The notes under the pieces were generated by a model that was not told the DNA's origin, searched no databases, and was given only the letters and a program-made list of their open reading frames with translations. DNA of 64,000 nucleotides, taken from assembly GCF_902833145.1 (NCBI RefSeq), contig NZ_CADFEN010000010.1:1-64000 (forward strand), in the 5' to 3' direction. Position numbers and translations under genes: made by a program. This DNA comes from Burkholderia sp. BCC0506 (GTDB taxonomy: Bacteria > Pseudomonadota > Gammaproteobacteria > Burkholderiales > Burkholderiaceae). Numbering within the stretch: position 1 is the first letter of the stretch; each line of letters starts with the position of its first letter. Positions 8,804 to 16,006 of the stretch are shown piece by piece.

Positions 8804-9093
8804 GCGAACGGCCCCGTGCCGGTGAGCCACACGATCACCGCGACCACGAGCCCGATCGCGGTGCAGACAGCGAGCGGGTAGGGCACCGTCGCGGTCCAGC
8901 CGGTCGCGACGAACACGCGGTGCGCGACGATCGCGCCGACGATGCCCACGATCGCGCTGACGAGCCACAGCGGAAAGTACGCGCCGAACAGCACGTAGGA
9001 CGGCGCGCCGCGCGATGCGCAACCCGCGAGCGGCAGGGCGGGCGCCAGGCCGGCAGCGACGCGCAGGGGCGCGCGCGGCGTTGTTGTTCTCAT
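8800..9093 (-). CDS. YtcA/DUF1656-like small membrane lipoprotein, first gene of the efflux operon
   Basis: The protein has 97 residues from ATG 9091-9093. Its N-terminal signal ends in a lipobox (LPLAGC), followed by APSYVLFGAYFPLWLVSAIV and a second membrane helix (about 70-92). The FGAYFPxWL motif and two-helix layout match the small YtcA/DUF1656 proteins that accompany FUSC-HlyD pumps. Its role in the pump is not well defined. It leads the operon YtcA-HlyD-FUSC-NodT, and all junctions overlap. Confidence 0.8.
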   Translation of the reverse strand: MRTTTPRAPLRVAAGLAPALPLAGCASRGAPSYVLFGAYFPLWLVSAIVGIVGAIVAHRVFVATGWTATVPYPLAVCTAIGLVVAVIVWLTGTGPFA

Positions 9094-9210
9094 GGTGTGA
9101 CGAGCTCGACGTTGAGGGTGGATGCCGGGCGCGGCGCAATGCGGATCGTCGCGACCGGCCGGGCCGCGACGACGATTCCGGGATACGGAGCCGATCATAA
9201 ATCAGCGCGA

Positions 9211-9232
9211 TGCGGATCGCCAGCGATCCGCA
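9211..9232. promoter_or_regulatory. Perfect 10-bp inverted repeat upstream of the efflux operon (possible operator)
   Basis: TGCGGATCGC-CA-GCGATCCGCA is a perfect palindrome about 120 bp upstream of the first efflux gene. FUSC/AaeB operons are commonly controlled by LysR- or TetR-type regulators, but none is encoded next to this operon. The remaining part of 9094-9755 shows no confident gene. Confidence 0.45.
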
Positions 9233-9328
9233 CGCGTTCACGGCATGGCCGCGGCTGGCCATGGCCGGACCGTCGCGATTCTGCCAGCCCATGCTCGCGT
9301 AGGGTTGCTAACGGACTGTCAAGGATCG

Positions 9329-9535
9329 TCAGATCAGATCGCGCGGAGGCATTTGCCATGCCGACGCAGTGTCAATCGGCGTGCAAACCGCCGATTGATA
9401 CGCGGACGCAGGCGAATGCGTGAGGCAGGCCGGCCGCGCCTCTTCAGCGAGCAGGTCGACGAGAGCGCACGCGAAGCGCGGCAACGCATCGAGCCCGGCA
9501 ACGCGGATCTGGCGGTTCGCTTCCGCGACATCCAT
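9329..9535 (-). CDS. Doubtful small ORF in the 662-bp gap between efflux operon and phosphoesterase
   Basis: A possible 68-residue product starts MDVAEANRQIRVAGLDALPR. The first half has gene-like codon use and a helical, acidic composition. The second half (residues 35-68) loses the GC3 bias and looks non-coding. There is no good ribosome site before the ATG at 9533-9535. It could be a gene remnant or chance, and the flanking parts of 9094-9755 hold nothing else I can support. Confidence 0.22.
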   Translation of the reverse strand: MDVAEANRQIRVAGLDALPRFACALVDLLAEEARPACLTHSPASAYQSAVCTPIDTASAWQMPPRDLI

Positions 9536-9755
9536 GAAAGTTCGAGGTCGACGAGATCGACGCGCATGGACGTGGCAGCGGGAGAGTGGCCGATTGTCGC
9601 GCGAAGCCGCACGACGCTGAACGGTCGGCCGCGACCGGTCGCCGCGACCGGGATCTGTGTACCATCGTGCGTATGGCGCGACGCGCGGCACCGGGCATCA
9701 CGGCCCGGTGCGACGCGCGTCGCGGAGGCGGTCGTGCAACGAAGGTGAACGTTCC

Positions 9756-10901
9756 ATGCGAAGTTTCTTTGTCCGGTTCATTGCAATCGGCGTGCTGTTC
9801 CATCTGTACGTCGGGATGCGGATCATTCCCGATGCGTTCGCGTCGCCGCTCGCGCGCACGATCGCGGCGCTCGTGCTGGCGAGTTTCGTCGTGCTGATCC
9901 CGGTCGGCATGTTCTCGCGCCGCTTCGACGAAGGTTGGGCGGCGACGCTGGTCGGCTGGGCCGGCGCGCTCGCGATGGGTTTCTTCTCGTCGCTGCTGGT
10001 GCTGACGTTCCTGCGCGACATCGTGTTGCTCGGCGTGCTCGCGTGGCGGCATCTCGGGCATGACGGCGCATGGAGCGGCGCCGCGCCCGACACGGCGCTC
10101 GGCGTACTGGCGGCCGCGGTGCTCGTGACTGCGATCGGGTTCGTCGGCGCGCGCCGCACGGCAGCGGTCAAGCGCGTGTCGATTCCGGTCGTCGGGCTGC
10201 CGGCCGCGCTCGACGGGCTGACGATCGTGCAACTGTCCGACATCCACGTCGGGCCGACGATCAAGCGGCCCTACATCGAACGGATCGTGCGTGCGGTCAA
10301 TGCGCTCGATGCCGACCTGGTGGTCGTGACGGGCGACGTGGTGGACGGTTCGGTCAAGCGGCTGCGCGAACACACGGCGCCGCTCGGCCAGATGCGCTCG
10401 CGGCACGGTACCTTCCTCGTGACGGGCAACCACGAGTACTACGCGGGTGCGCATGCGTGGATCGACGAATTTCGTCGTATCGGGCTGACGGTACTGCTCA
10501 ACGAGCACGTGCTGATCGAGCGCGGCGGCGCACGCGCGGTGCTCGCGGGCGTCACCGACTTCACGGCGGGCGGCTTCGATCCCGCGCATCGCAGCGACCC
10601 CGCGCAGGCGCTGGCCGGTGCGCCGCGCGACATCGGCACGAAGATCCTGCTCGCGCACCAGCCGCGCAGCGCGGAAGCGGCGAACCGCGCGGGCTTTACC
10701 GTGCAGCTGTCCGGGCATACGCACGGCGGCCAGTTCCTGCCGTGGCCGCCGTTCGTGCGGCTGCAGCAGCCCGTGATCGGCGGGCTGAGCCGCTTCGGCG
10801 ACATGTGGCTGTATACGAGCCGCGGCACCGGCTACTGGGGCCCGCCGAACCGCTTCGGCGTACCGTCCGAAATCACGCTGATCCGGTTGACGCGCGGCTA
10901 G
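9756..10901 (+). CDS. Membrane-anchored metallophosphoesterase (YaeI/YkuE type)
   Basis: This protein has 381 residues. Four N-terminal membrane helices (about 5-25, 30-55, 65-95 and 105-130) precede a calcineurin-like phosphoesterase domain (about 145-380). The metal-binding motifs are all present: SDIHVG near residue 157, GDVVDG near 193, GNHEYY near 223 and GHTHGGQ near 320. The family hydrolyses phosphodiester or phosphomonoester bonds in lipids or nucleotides at the cytoplasmic membrane. The substrate here is unknown. The start at ATG 9756 has AAGGTGA about 8 bases upstream. It appears monocistronic, with a 120-bp gap to the next gene. Confidence 0.9.
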   Translation: MRSFFVRFIAIGVLFHLYVGMRIIPDAFASPLARTIAALVLASFVVLIPVGMFSRRFDEGWAATLVGWAGALAMGFFSSLLVLTFLRDIVLLGVLAWRHLGHDGAWSGAAPDTALGVLAAAVLVTAIGFVGARRTAAVKRVSIPVVGLPAALDGLTIVQLSDIHVGPTIKRPYIERIVRAVNALDADLVVVTGDVVDGSVKRLREHTAPLGQMRSRHGTFLVTGNHEYYAGAHAWIDEFRRIGLTVLLNEHVLIERGGARAVLAGVTDFTAGGFDPAHRSDPAQALAGAPRDIGTKILLAHQPRSAEAANRAGFTVQLSGHTHGGQFLPWPPFVRLQQPVIGGLSRFGDMWLYTSRGTGYWGPPNRFGVPSEITLIRLTRG

Positions 10902-11060
10902 CGGATGGCCGGGGGGCGGTCGTTCCGCGATACGAACGCGTATCGCCGTGCACGACGGCTGGCGCGCAGCGGCGAATGACAGCGCATGGCGGCGCGCGGC
11001 GCCGTTGGCTAGTATGCAGACATGTCTCGTTCGCTCCGTTCCGTGCCCGTTCCCGCCGAC

Positions 11061-11660
11061 ATGTCGACACCCGATCTCTTCGCCGATACGCCCGCGCCCG
11101 ACGTGGCCTGGTACCCGGACTGGCTTGCGCCAGCCGACGCCGATCGTGCGCTCGCCGCGCTGATCGACGAGGTCGCATGGCGGCAGGACACGATCCGCAC
11201 GCCGCGCGGACGCATTCCGTTGCCGCGGCTCACCGCGTGGCAGGGCGAGCCCGATGCCGTGTACGTGTACTCGGGGATCCGCAACGTGCCGCAGCCATGG
11301 ACGCCGGCCGTGCTCGGGCTCAAGCGCGCGGTCGAGGCGACATGCGGCGTGCGTTTCAACAGCGTGCTGCTCAATCGCTATCGCAACGGGCTGGACAGCC
11401 TCGGCTGGCATGCGGACAACGAATCCGAACTCGGCGATGCGCCGGTGATCGCGTCGGTGAGCCTCGGCGCGATGCGCGTGTTCGACCTTCGCCACCGCGC
11501 GACCGGCGTCACGCACGCGTACCGCCTCGTGCATGGCAGTCTGCTGGTGATGCGCGGACGCACGCAGGCCGAATGGCAGCACCGCGTGCCGAAGGCGCCC
11601 GGCGTGCAGGGCGAACGCGTCAACCTGACGTTCCGGCGCGTGTCGATGGCGGCCGAATAG
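11061..11660 (+). CDS. alkB: AlkB-family 2-oxoglutarate/Fe(II) dioxygenase (ALKBH2/3-like)
   Basis: This protein has 199 residues from ATG 11061 (MSTPDLFADTP). An in-frame ATG at 11022 would add 13 residues, and neither has a convincing ribosome site. It carries the HxD iron site in GWHADNE (about residue 116), the distal His in WQHRVPK (about 175) and the 2-oxoglutarate Arg in RVNLTFR near the C terminus. It also has the nucleotide-recognition part RGRIPLPRLTAWQG typical of short AlkB-like proteins. It would repair 1-methyladenine and 3-methylcytosine in DNA or RNA by oxidative demethylation. It is not linked to an ada gene here, so adaptive-response control cannot be inferred. Confidence 0.9.
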   Translation: MSTPDLFADTPAPDVAWYPDWLAPADADRALAALIDEVAWRQDTIRTPRGRIPLPRLTAWQGEPDAVYVYSGIRNVPQPWTPAVLGLKRAVEATCGVRFNSVLLNRYRNGLDSLGWHADNESELGDAPVIASVSLGAMRVFDLRHRATGVTHAYRLVHGSLLVMRGRTQAEWQHRVPKAPGVQGERVNLTFRRVSMAAE

Positions 11661-11964
11661 ATCGCGCCCCGTTTCTCCGGTTCACGAAAGGCCGTTGCAG
11701 GCAATTGGCCGCGCATGCGGCACGTTGCCGCACGAACGCGTTGCCGCGTGGCGCGACGGGGCGCGGAGGGCCGTCCCGCAAGGTTTTCGGGCAGATTTGA
11801 TCGACCGCCCGGTTCCGATAGGTGAGTGAAACCTCTGATGGTGCGTCGCAACAATTATTGACTAGACTGTGGAATGGCAGAAACGCGTCGGCAGACCGGC
11901 GCGACCCTTTCGACATGCCTCCGTGCGTTGCCGACGCAGCGCGCAAGGGGCAGGAGCAAAACGC

Positions 11965-12171
11965 GTGACCGTACTCGACCCTTCCTTCGAACCCTCGCTG
12001 CACGTCTTCGAGCAAGACGGCGGATGGCAATGGGCGCTGACGGTGAAGCGGGCGACCGGCGTCGGCGTGAAAGTCGTGGCGTTCAGCCGCGAAGGCTTTC
12101 GCGGCGAAGCCGAGGCATACGCCGCCGGCCAGCTTGCCCGCGCCGAATATGACGCCGCCGTGACGGCCTGA
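11965..12171 (+). CDS. Small conserved hypothetical protein
   Basis: The protein has 68 residues from GTG 11965, preceded by AGGAG at 11952-11956. This start fits better than the upstream ATG at 11869, whose extra 32 residues are Arg-rich. The product (TVLDPSFEPSLHVFEQDGGW...) reads as one compact alpha/beta domain with strong GC3 bias. There is no signal peptide or motif, and the function is unknown. The gene ends about 160 bp before the PHO-like element of the secretion cluster. Confidence 0.65.
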   Translation: MTVLDPSFEPSLHVFEQDGGWQWALTVKRATGVGVKVVAFSREGFRGEAEAYAAGQLARAEYDAAVTA

Positions 12172-12332
12172 CGCCGTCGCGGCGATCCCGCCCGAGGATC
12201 GTCTTTCTCCGTGCCCGCCGGTGCAGGGCGGTGCTTTTCCGATCGTTTTCCGTTTTGGTTCCCCGTGCGCCGCGACGCGCGACGTGGCAGGCGATGTACC
12301 GGCACGCCTGTCCGCCGGTGCGCGCCGCGCCA

Positions 12333-12365
12333 AATGGTCCGTACCATTCGACACGTGCGTGCCAC
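12333..12365 (+). promoter_or_regulatory. Composite element 1: AATGGTCCGTACCATT plus PHO-like repeat, upstream of gspI
   Basis: A perfect palindrome AATGGT-CCGT-ACCATT (12333-12348) runs into a degenerate PHO-box-like direct repeat TCGACAC-GTGC-GTGCCAC (12348-12365, 11-bp period). It lies about 110 bp before the gspI start and matches elements at 13599 and 20546. The remainder of 12172-12458 shows no gene. Confidence 0.6.
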
Positions 12366-12458
12366 ACGTCGCGCTTAACGTCCGAGCACGGTGTCCGTCG
12401 CGCCGGCGATGCGGCCTGCGCCGCGGTTCGCGCGCCGGACGCCGACTCATCGACACGA

Positions 12459-12902
12459 ATGATGCAGGTCATGTGCGACGACAGAACCGACCATTACCGC
12501 CATGCGCGCGGCGGACCGCGCACGGCGCGGGCGCCGGAACGGGGATTCACGTTGATCGAGGTGCTGATCGCGCTGGCGATCGTGGCCGTGGCGCTGGGCG
12601 CGGTGATGCGCGCGATCGGCGCGCTCGCGTCGGACACCGACATGGCGCGCATGCGCCTGCTCGCGTTGTGGAGCGCCGACAACGCGCTCGGCGAGATCCG
12701 TATCGCGTCGAGCTGGCCGTCCGTCGGTACGAACACGTTCGCGTGCCCGCAGGGCCGCTACCGGTTCGTGTGTCGCCAGTCGGTGGCCGCGCTGCCGAGC
12801 CCGCTCGTGCGACGCGTGACGGTGAGCGTCTATCCGTCGACGTCGAGCCGCAACGTGCTCGCCGAAGTCGTCACGGTGATCCAGGATGAAGCGCGCCGCT
12901 GA
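12459..12902 (+). CDS. gspI: Type II secretion minor pseudopilin GspI
   Basis: The protein has 147 residues from ATG 12459. ATGs at 12462 and 12471 are alternatives. An unusually long leader (about 32 residues, Arg/His-rich) precedes the prepilin peptidase site RG-FTLIEVLIALAIVAVALG, where PilD-type peptidase cleaves after Gly and methylates Phe. Glu at +5 is present. The downstream T2SSI domain is typical (LRLLALWSADNALGEIRIAS-like). GspI joins J and K in the pseudopilus tip. Its 3' end overlaps gspJ by 17 bp. Under the composite element at 12333 it likely belongs to the phosphate-regulated set. Confidence 0.88.
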   Translation: MMQVMCDDRTDHYRHARGGPRTARAPERGFTLIEVLIALAIVAVALGAVMRAIGALASDTDMARMRLLALWSADNALGEIRIASSWPSVGTNTFACPQGRYRFVCRQSVAALPSPLVRRVTVSVYPSTSSRNVLAEVVTVIQDEARR

Positions 12903-13548
12903 ACCGCGCGCGATGGCGCGCGCGCGCGGCTTCACGCTGATCGAGATGCTGGTCGCGATCGCGCTGCTCGCCGTGATCGCGCTGCTGTCGTGGCGCGGCC
13001 TCGACGCGACGATTCGCGGGCGCGACGATATCGCGTCGAATCTGGCGCAAACGCGTCTGCTCGGCCGCTATTTCTCCCAGTTGCAGTTCGACCTGACCAA
13101 CCTCGTGACGGCCGACGAGGTGTTCGGGCCGCCGCTGCGCGTCCGGCCGAACGAACTCGTGATGGTGCGCCATCTCGGCGTCGGGAGCGGGCCGACGCAG
13201 ATGCAGGTCGTGCGCTACCAGCTCAAGGGGCGCGAGCTCGTGCGCAGCGCGTCGCAGCCGCTCGCGTCGCTGGCCGACGTGGAGGACGCGCTGCAGCACA
13301 TGGACGCATTCGCGCGCGTGGTGGTCAGCAACGATGCGCGGACGATGCAGCTCGCGGTGTGGATTCCGCCGGATGGATGGACGACGAGCCAGACCGCGAT
13401 CGAGCAGAGCTACGCGCGGTTTCTCGCGCAGCACGGTGTCAGCAACATCACGTCGCTCGGCATGCCGCTGCCGCGCGGCGTGCGCTTCGCGGTCACGATG
13501 GGCGCGCCGGCAGTGGAATACGTGCGGACGATCCCGATCGGCCAGTGA
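12886..13548 (+). CDS. gspJ: Type II secretion minor pseudopilin GspJ
   Basis: This 220-residue pseudopilin has cleavage site RG-FTLIEMLVAIALLAVIALLS at residues 14-35 and Glu at +5. The globular part has the GspJ pattern (RGLDATIRGRDDI, FSQLQFDLTNLV, then PLPRGVRFAVTM near the C terminus). Length is normal (about 200-220). It overlaps gspI and so is translationally coupled. No gspG, gspH or gspK follows; they lie elsewhere in this window or, for gspG, outside it. Confidence 0.9.
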   Translation: MKRAAEPRAMARARGFTLIEMLVAIALLAVIALLSWRGLDATIRGRDDIASNLAQTRLLGRYFSQLQFDLTNLVTADEVFGPPLRVRPNELVMVRHLGVGSGPTQMQVVRYQLKGRELVRSASQPLASLADVEDALQHMDAFARVVVSNDARTMQLAVWIPPDGWTTSQTAIEQSYARFLAQHGVSNITSLGMPLPRGVRFAVTMGAPAVEYVRTIPIGQ

Positions 13549-13598
13549 CGGCCGTGCGGGCTGCGCCCGGCCGGCAATGCGGTCTGTCCCCCGGACAA

Positions 13599-13631
13599 AA
13601 TGGTCCGTAACTTTCGTCATACATCTGTTAT
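13599..13631 (+). promoter_or_regulatory. Composite element 2 upstream of the TPR-glycosyltransferase operon; best PHO-box match
   Basis: AATGGTCCGTAAC (13599-13611) is followed by TCGTCAT-ACAT-CTGTTAT (13614-13631). This matches the E. coli PHO-box consensus CTGTCAT-N4-CTGTCAT at nearly all core positions, including the GTCAT/GTTAT cores 11 bp apart. It lies about 97 bp before the GTG start of the first TPR gene. Confidence 0.7.
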
Positions 13632-13727
13632 TGCCCGTCCGTTAGTCTCGTGACGAGCATGACCGCCCGCGACCGGTTCCATTGAACCGGGCCAGCGGCG
13701 GCATCGGCAAACGGGAAGGGGGCGAAC

Positions 13728-15950
13728 GTGACGGTCGAGCACCGGCATGATGCATACGCGATCGCGTCGGGACGCGACGCGCGCGGTCAATGGCAATCGG
13801 CGGCGATCCTGAGTCGTGCGCAAAACCGGCACGGCGCCGGACGGTTCGACGACGCGGCGCGCGACTATCTCGCCGTGCTCGAGAAGGAGCCGGACAATCC
13901 CCTGGCATTGCACCTGTACGGCGTGCTGCAGTTCCAGCGCGGCGCGGCCGACGACGCCGAAGCGTTGCTGCGCCAGTCGATCGCAATCGCACCCGGCACG
14001 CGCGCGCTGTCGGATCTCGGCGCGATCGCCGGCGAGCGCGGCCGCGTCGGCGAGGCGCTCGAGCATTTCGCGGCCGCGCTGCGCACGACGCCGGACGACG
14101 TGCAGACACTCGTGCGTCGCGGCAATACGCTGCTCGGATTGCGCCGCTACGACGACGCGCTCGCGTCGTTCGACCGCGCGCTCGCGGTGTCGCCGCTGGT
14201 GCTCGACGCGCTCTGCAATCGCGGCAGCGCGCTGCGTGCGCTGCGCCGCTTCGACGATGCACTCGATACCTACGATCGCGCGCTGATGGTCGACCCGCGT
14301 TCGTTCGAATCGTGGTTCAACCGCGGCCTCGTCCTGCGCGAACTGCAGCGGCCGGCCGATGCGCTGCAGTGTTTCGAGCGCGCCGATGCGATCCGGCCCG
14401 GCCTGGCCGCGATCACGGCCGAACGCGGCCGCACGCTGATCGATCTCGATCGGCCGGGCGAGGCACTCGATGCGTTCAACGAGGCGATCGCGGCCGATCC
14501 CGCGCGGATCGACGTGCTCTACAACAGCGCGGTCGCGCTCGAACGGCTCGGCCGGGCGGACGAAGCGCTCGCTCGCTGCGAACGCGTGCTGGCGCTCGAT
14601 CCGGATCATGTCCGCGCCCACGCGAGCCGCGGCAACGCGCTGCTGCAGCTCAAGCGCCACGACGACGCGCTGGCGGCCTATACGCGTGCGCTGGCGCTCG
14701 ATCCGCGCTCGGTGGAGACGTTGTGCAACCGCGGCACCGCGTTGCGTTACCTGAAGCGTTACGACGACGCACTGGCGAGCTACGACGCGGCGCTTGCGCG
14801 CGACGCACGATTCGCCGAGGCCTGGACCAATCGCAGCAGCGTGTTGCAGGACCTGCACCGCTACGACGAAGCGATGGCGTCGCTCGACCGTGCGCTCGCG
14901 CTGCGCCCCGATCACGCGACGAACTGGCTCAACCGCGGCAACCTGCATTTCGAAACGGCGCGCCCGGACGACGCGCTCGCCGCGTACGACCGCGCGATCG
15001 CGCTGCAGCCCGACTACGCCGAAGCACATTTCGCGCGTGCGTCGCTGTATCTGATCGAAGGCGATTTCGCGCGCGGCTGGCCAGAGTACGAATGGCGGCT
15101 GCGCGACGCGCAGCTCGCACGGCACTACCGGCCGTTCACGCAGCCGACGTGGCAGGGCGACACGCCGCTCGACGGTCGGACGGTGCTGATCCATGCGGAA
15201 CAAGGGTTCGGCGATACGCTGCAGTTCTGCCGCTATGTGCCGCTGGTGGCCGCGCGCGGCGCACGGGTCGTGTTCGAGGTGCAGCCGCAATTGCGCGCGC
15301 TGATGGCATCGCTGCCCGGGTCGGTCGACGTGATCGCACGCGGCGAACCGCTGCCGGCGTTCGACTGCCAGACGCCGCTGCTGAGCCTGCCGCATGCGTT
15401 TCGCACCGACGAAGCCACGATTCCGCATGCCGGCGCCTATCTGCATGCCGACCCGCAGCGCACGCGCCAGTGGGAAGCGCTGCTCGGCGAACGGCGCCGG
15501 CCGCGGATCGGGCTTGCCTGGGCCGGCAATCCGGAGCACCGCAACGATCACAACCGGTCGATCGACTTCGCGCGGCTCGCGCCGCTGTTCGATCTCGACG
15601 TCGACTGGATCAGCCTGCAAAAGCCCGTGCGCGAACGCGACGCGGCGCGGCTCGCGCAGGCGCCGGTGCTGCGCGTCGACGACGAACTCGGCGACTTCGC
15701 GGACACGGCCGCGCTGATCGGCGCGCTGGATCTCGTGATCGCGGTCGATTCCGCCGTCGCGCATCTGGCGGGCGCGCTGGGCCACGCGGTGTGGGTGCTG
15801 CTGCCCGAGCCGGCGGAGTGGCGCTGGATGCGGACCCGCGGCGACAGCCCGTGGTATCCGTCCGCGCGGCTGTTCCGGCAGGCGGCGCCGGGCGACTGGA
15901 CGAGCGCGATCGACGCGGTGCGCGCCGTGCTCGCGCCGATGACACGTTAG
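13728..15950 (+). CDS. TPR protein with GT9/GT41-like glycosyltransferase C-terminal domain (copy 1)
   Basis: This 740-residue protein starts at GTG 13728 behind a strong GGAAGGGGG site. Residues about 25-430 form roughly a dozen tandem tetratricopeptide repeats (recurring DDALASFDRALAxxP-like units). From about 445 a glycosyltransferase-like domain begins: GWPEYEWRLRD near 448, LIHAEQGFGDTLQFCRYVPL near 486, RPRIGLAWAGNPEHRNDHNRS near 590 and AVDSAVAHLAGALG near 672. This TPR-GT architecture is found beside large bacterial exoproteins and resembles cytoplasmic O-/N-glycosylating enzymes. The acceptor and sugar are unknown. It leads a three-gene tandem of paralogues ending 171 bp before tpsA, so modification of TpsA is the natural hypothesis. 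Confidence 0.85.
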   Translation: MTVEHRHDAYAIASGRDARGQWQSAAILSRAQNRHGAGRFDDAARDYLAVLEKEPDNPLALHLYGVLQFQRGAADDAEALLRQSIAIAPGTRALSDLGAIAGERGRVGEALEHFAAALRTTPDDVQTLVRRGNTLLGLRRYDDALASFDRALAVSPLVLDALCNRGSALRALRRFDDALDTYDRALMVDPRSFESWFNRGLVLRELQRPADALQCFERADAIRPGLAAITAERGRTLIDLDRPGEALDAFNEAIAADPARIDVLYNSAVALERLGRADEALARCERVLALDPDHVRAHASRGNALLQLKRHDDALAAYTRALALDPRSVETLCNRGTALRYLKRYDDALASYDAALARDARFAEAWTNRSSVLQDLHRYDEAMASLDRALALRPDHATNWLNRGNLHFETARPDDALAAYDRAIALQPDYAEAHFARASLYLIEGDFARGWPEYEWRLRDAQLARHYRPFTQPTWQGDTPLDGRTVLIHAEQGFGDTLQFCRYVPLVAARGARVVFEVQPQLRALMASLPGSVDVIARGEPLPAFDCQTPLLSLPHAFRTDEATIPHAGAYLHADPQRTRQWEALLGERRRPRIGLAWAGNPEHRNDHNRSIDFARLAPLFDLDVDWISLQKPVRERDAARLAQAPVLRVDDELGDFADTAALIGALDLVIAVDSAVAHLAGALGHAVWVLLPEPAEWRWMRTRGDSPWYPSARLFRQAAPGDWTSAIDAVRAVLAPMTR

Positions 15951-15955
15951 ACACG

Positions 15956-15976
15956 ACACGCGACACGCGACACGCG
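15956..15976. repeat. Short tandem repeat, 3 x 7 bp, between TPR genes 1 and 2
   Basis: ACACGCG occurs three times in a row, flanked by partial copies on both sides, in the 56-bp spacer between the first and second TPR genes. Slippage could alter the spacing between genes. It is short and may be neutral. Confidence 0.6.
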
Positions 15977-16006
15977 ATACGAACAGCGACAAGTGAGGGC
16001 CACACG

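Noticed and set aside
12333-12348. AATGGTCCGTACCATT as a CepR (cep box) site
   Set aside because: It lacks the CTGT...ACAG arms of the true box at 1751-1776 and recurs only near secretion-cluster genes.
13790-16006. Very long open frame upstream of and continuous with the second TPR gene
   Set aside because: It is the shifted-frame shadow of the first TPR gene, Arg-rich and non-repetitive. The second TPR gene starts at ATG 16007.
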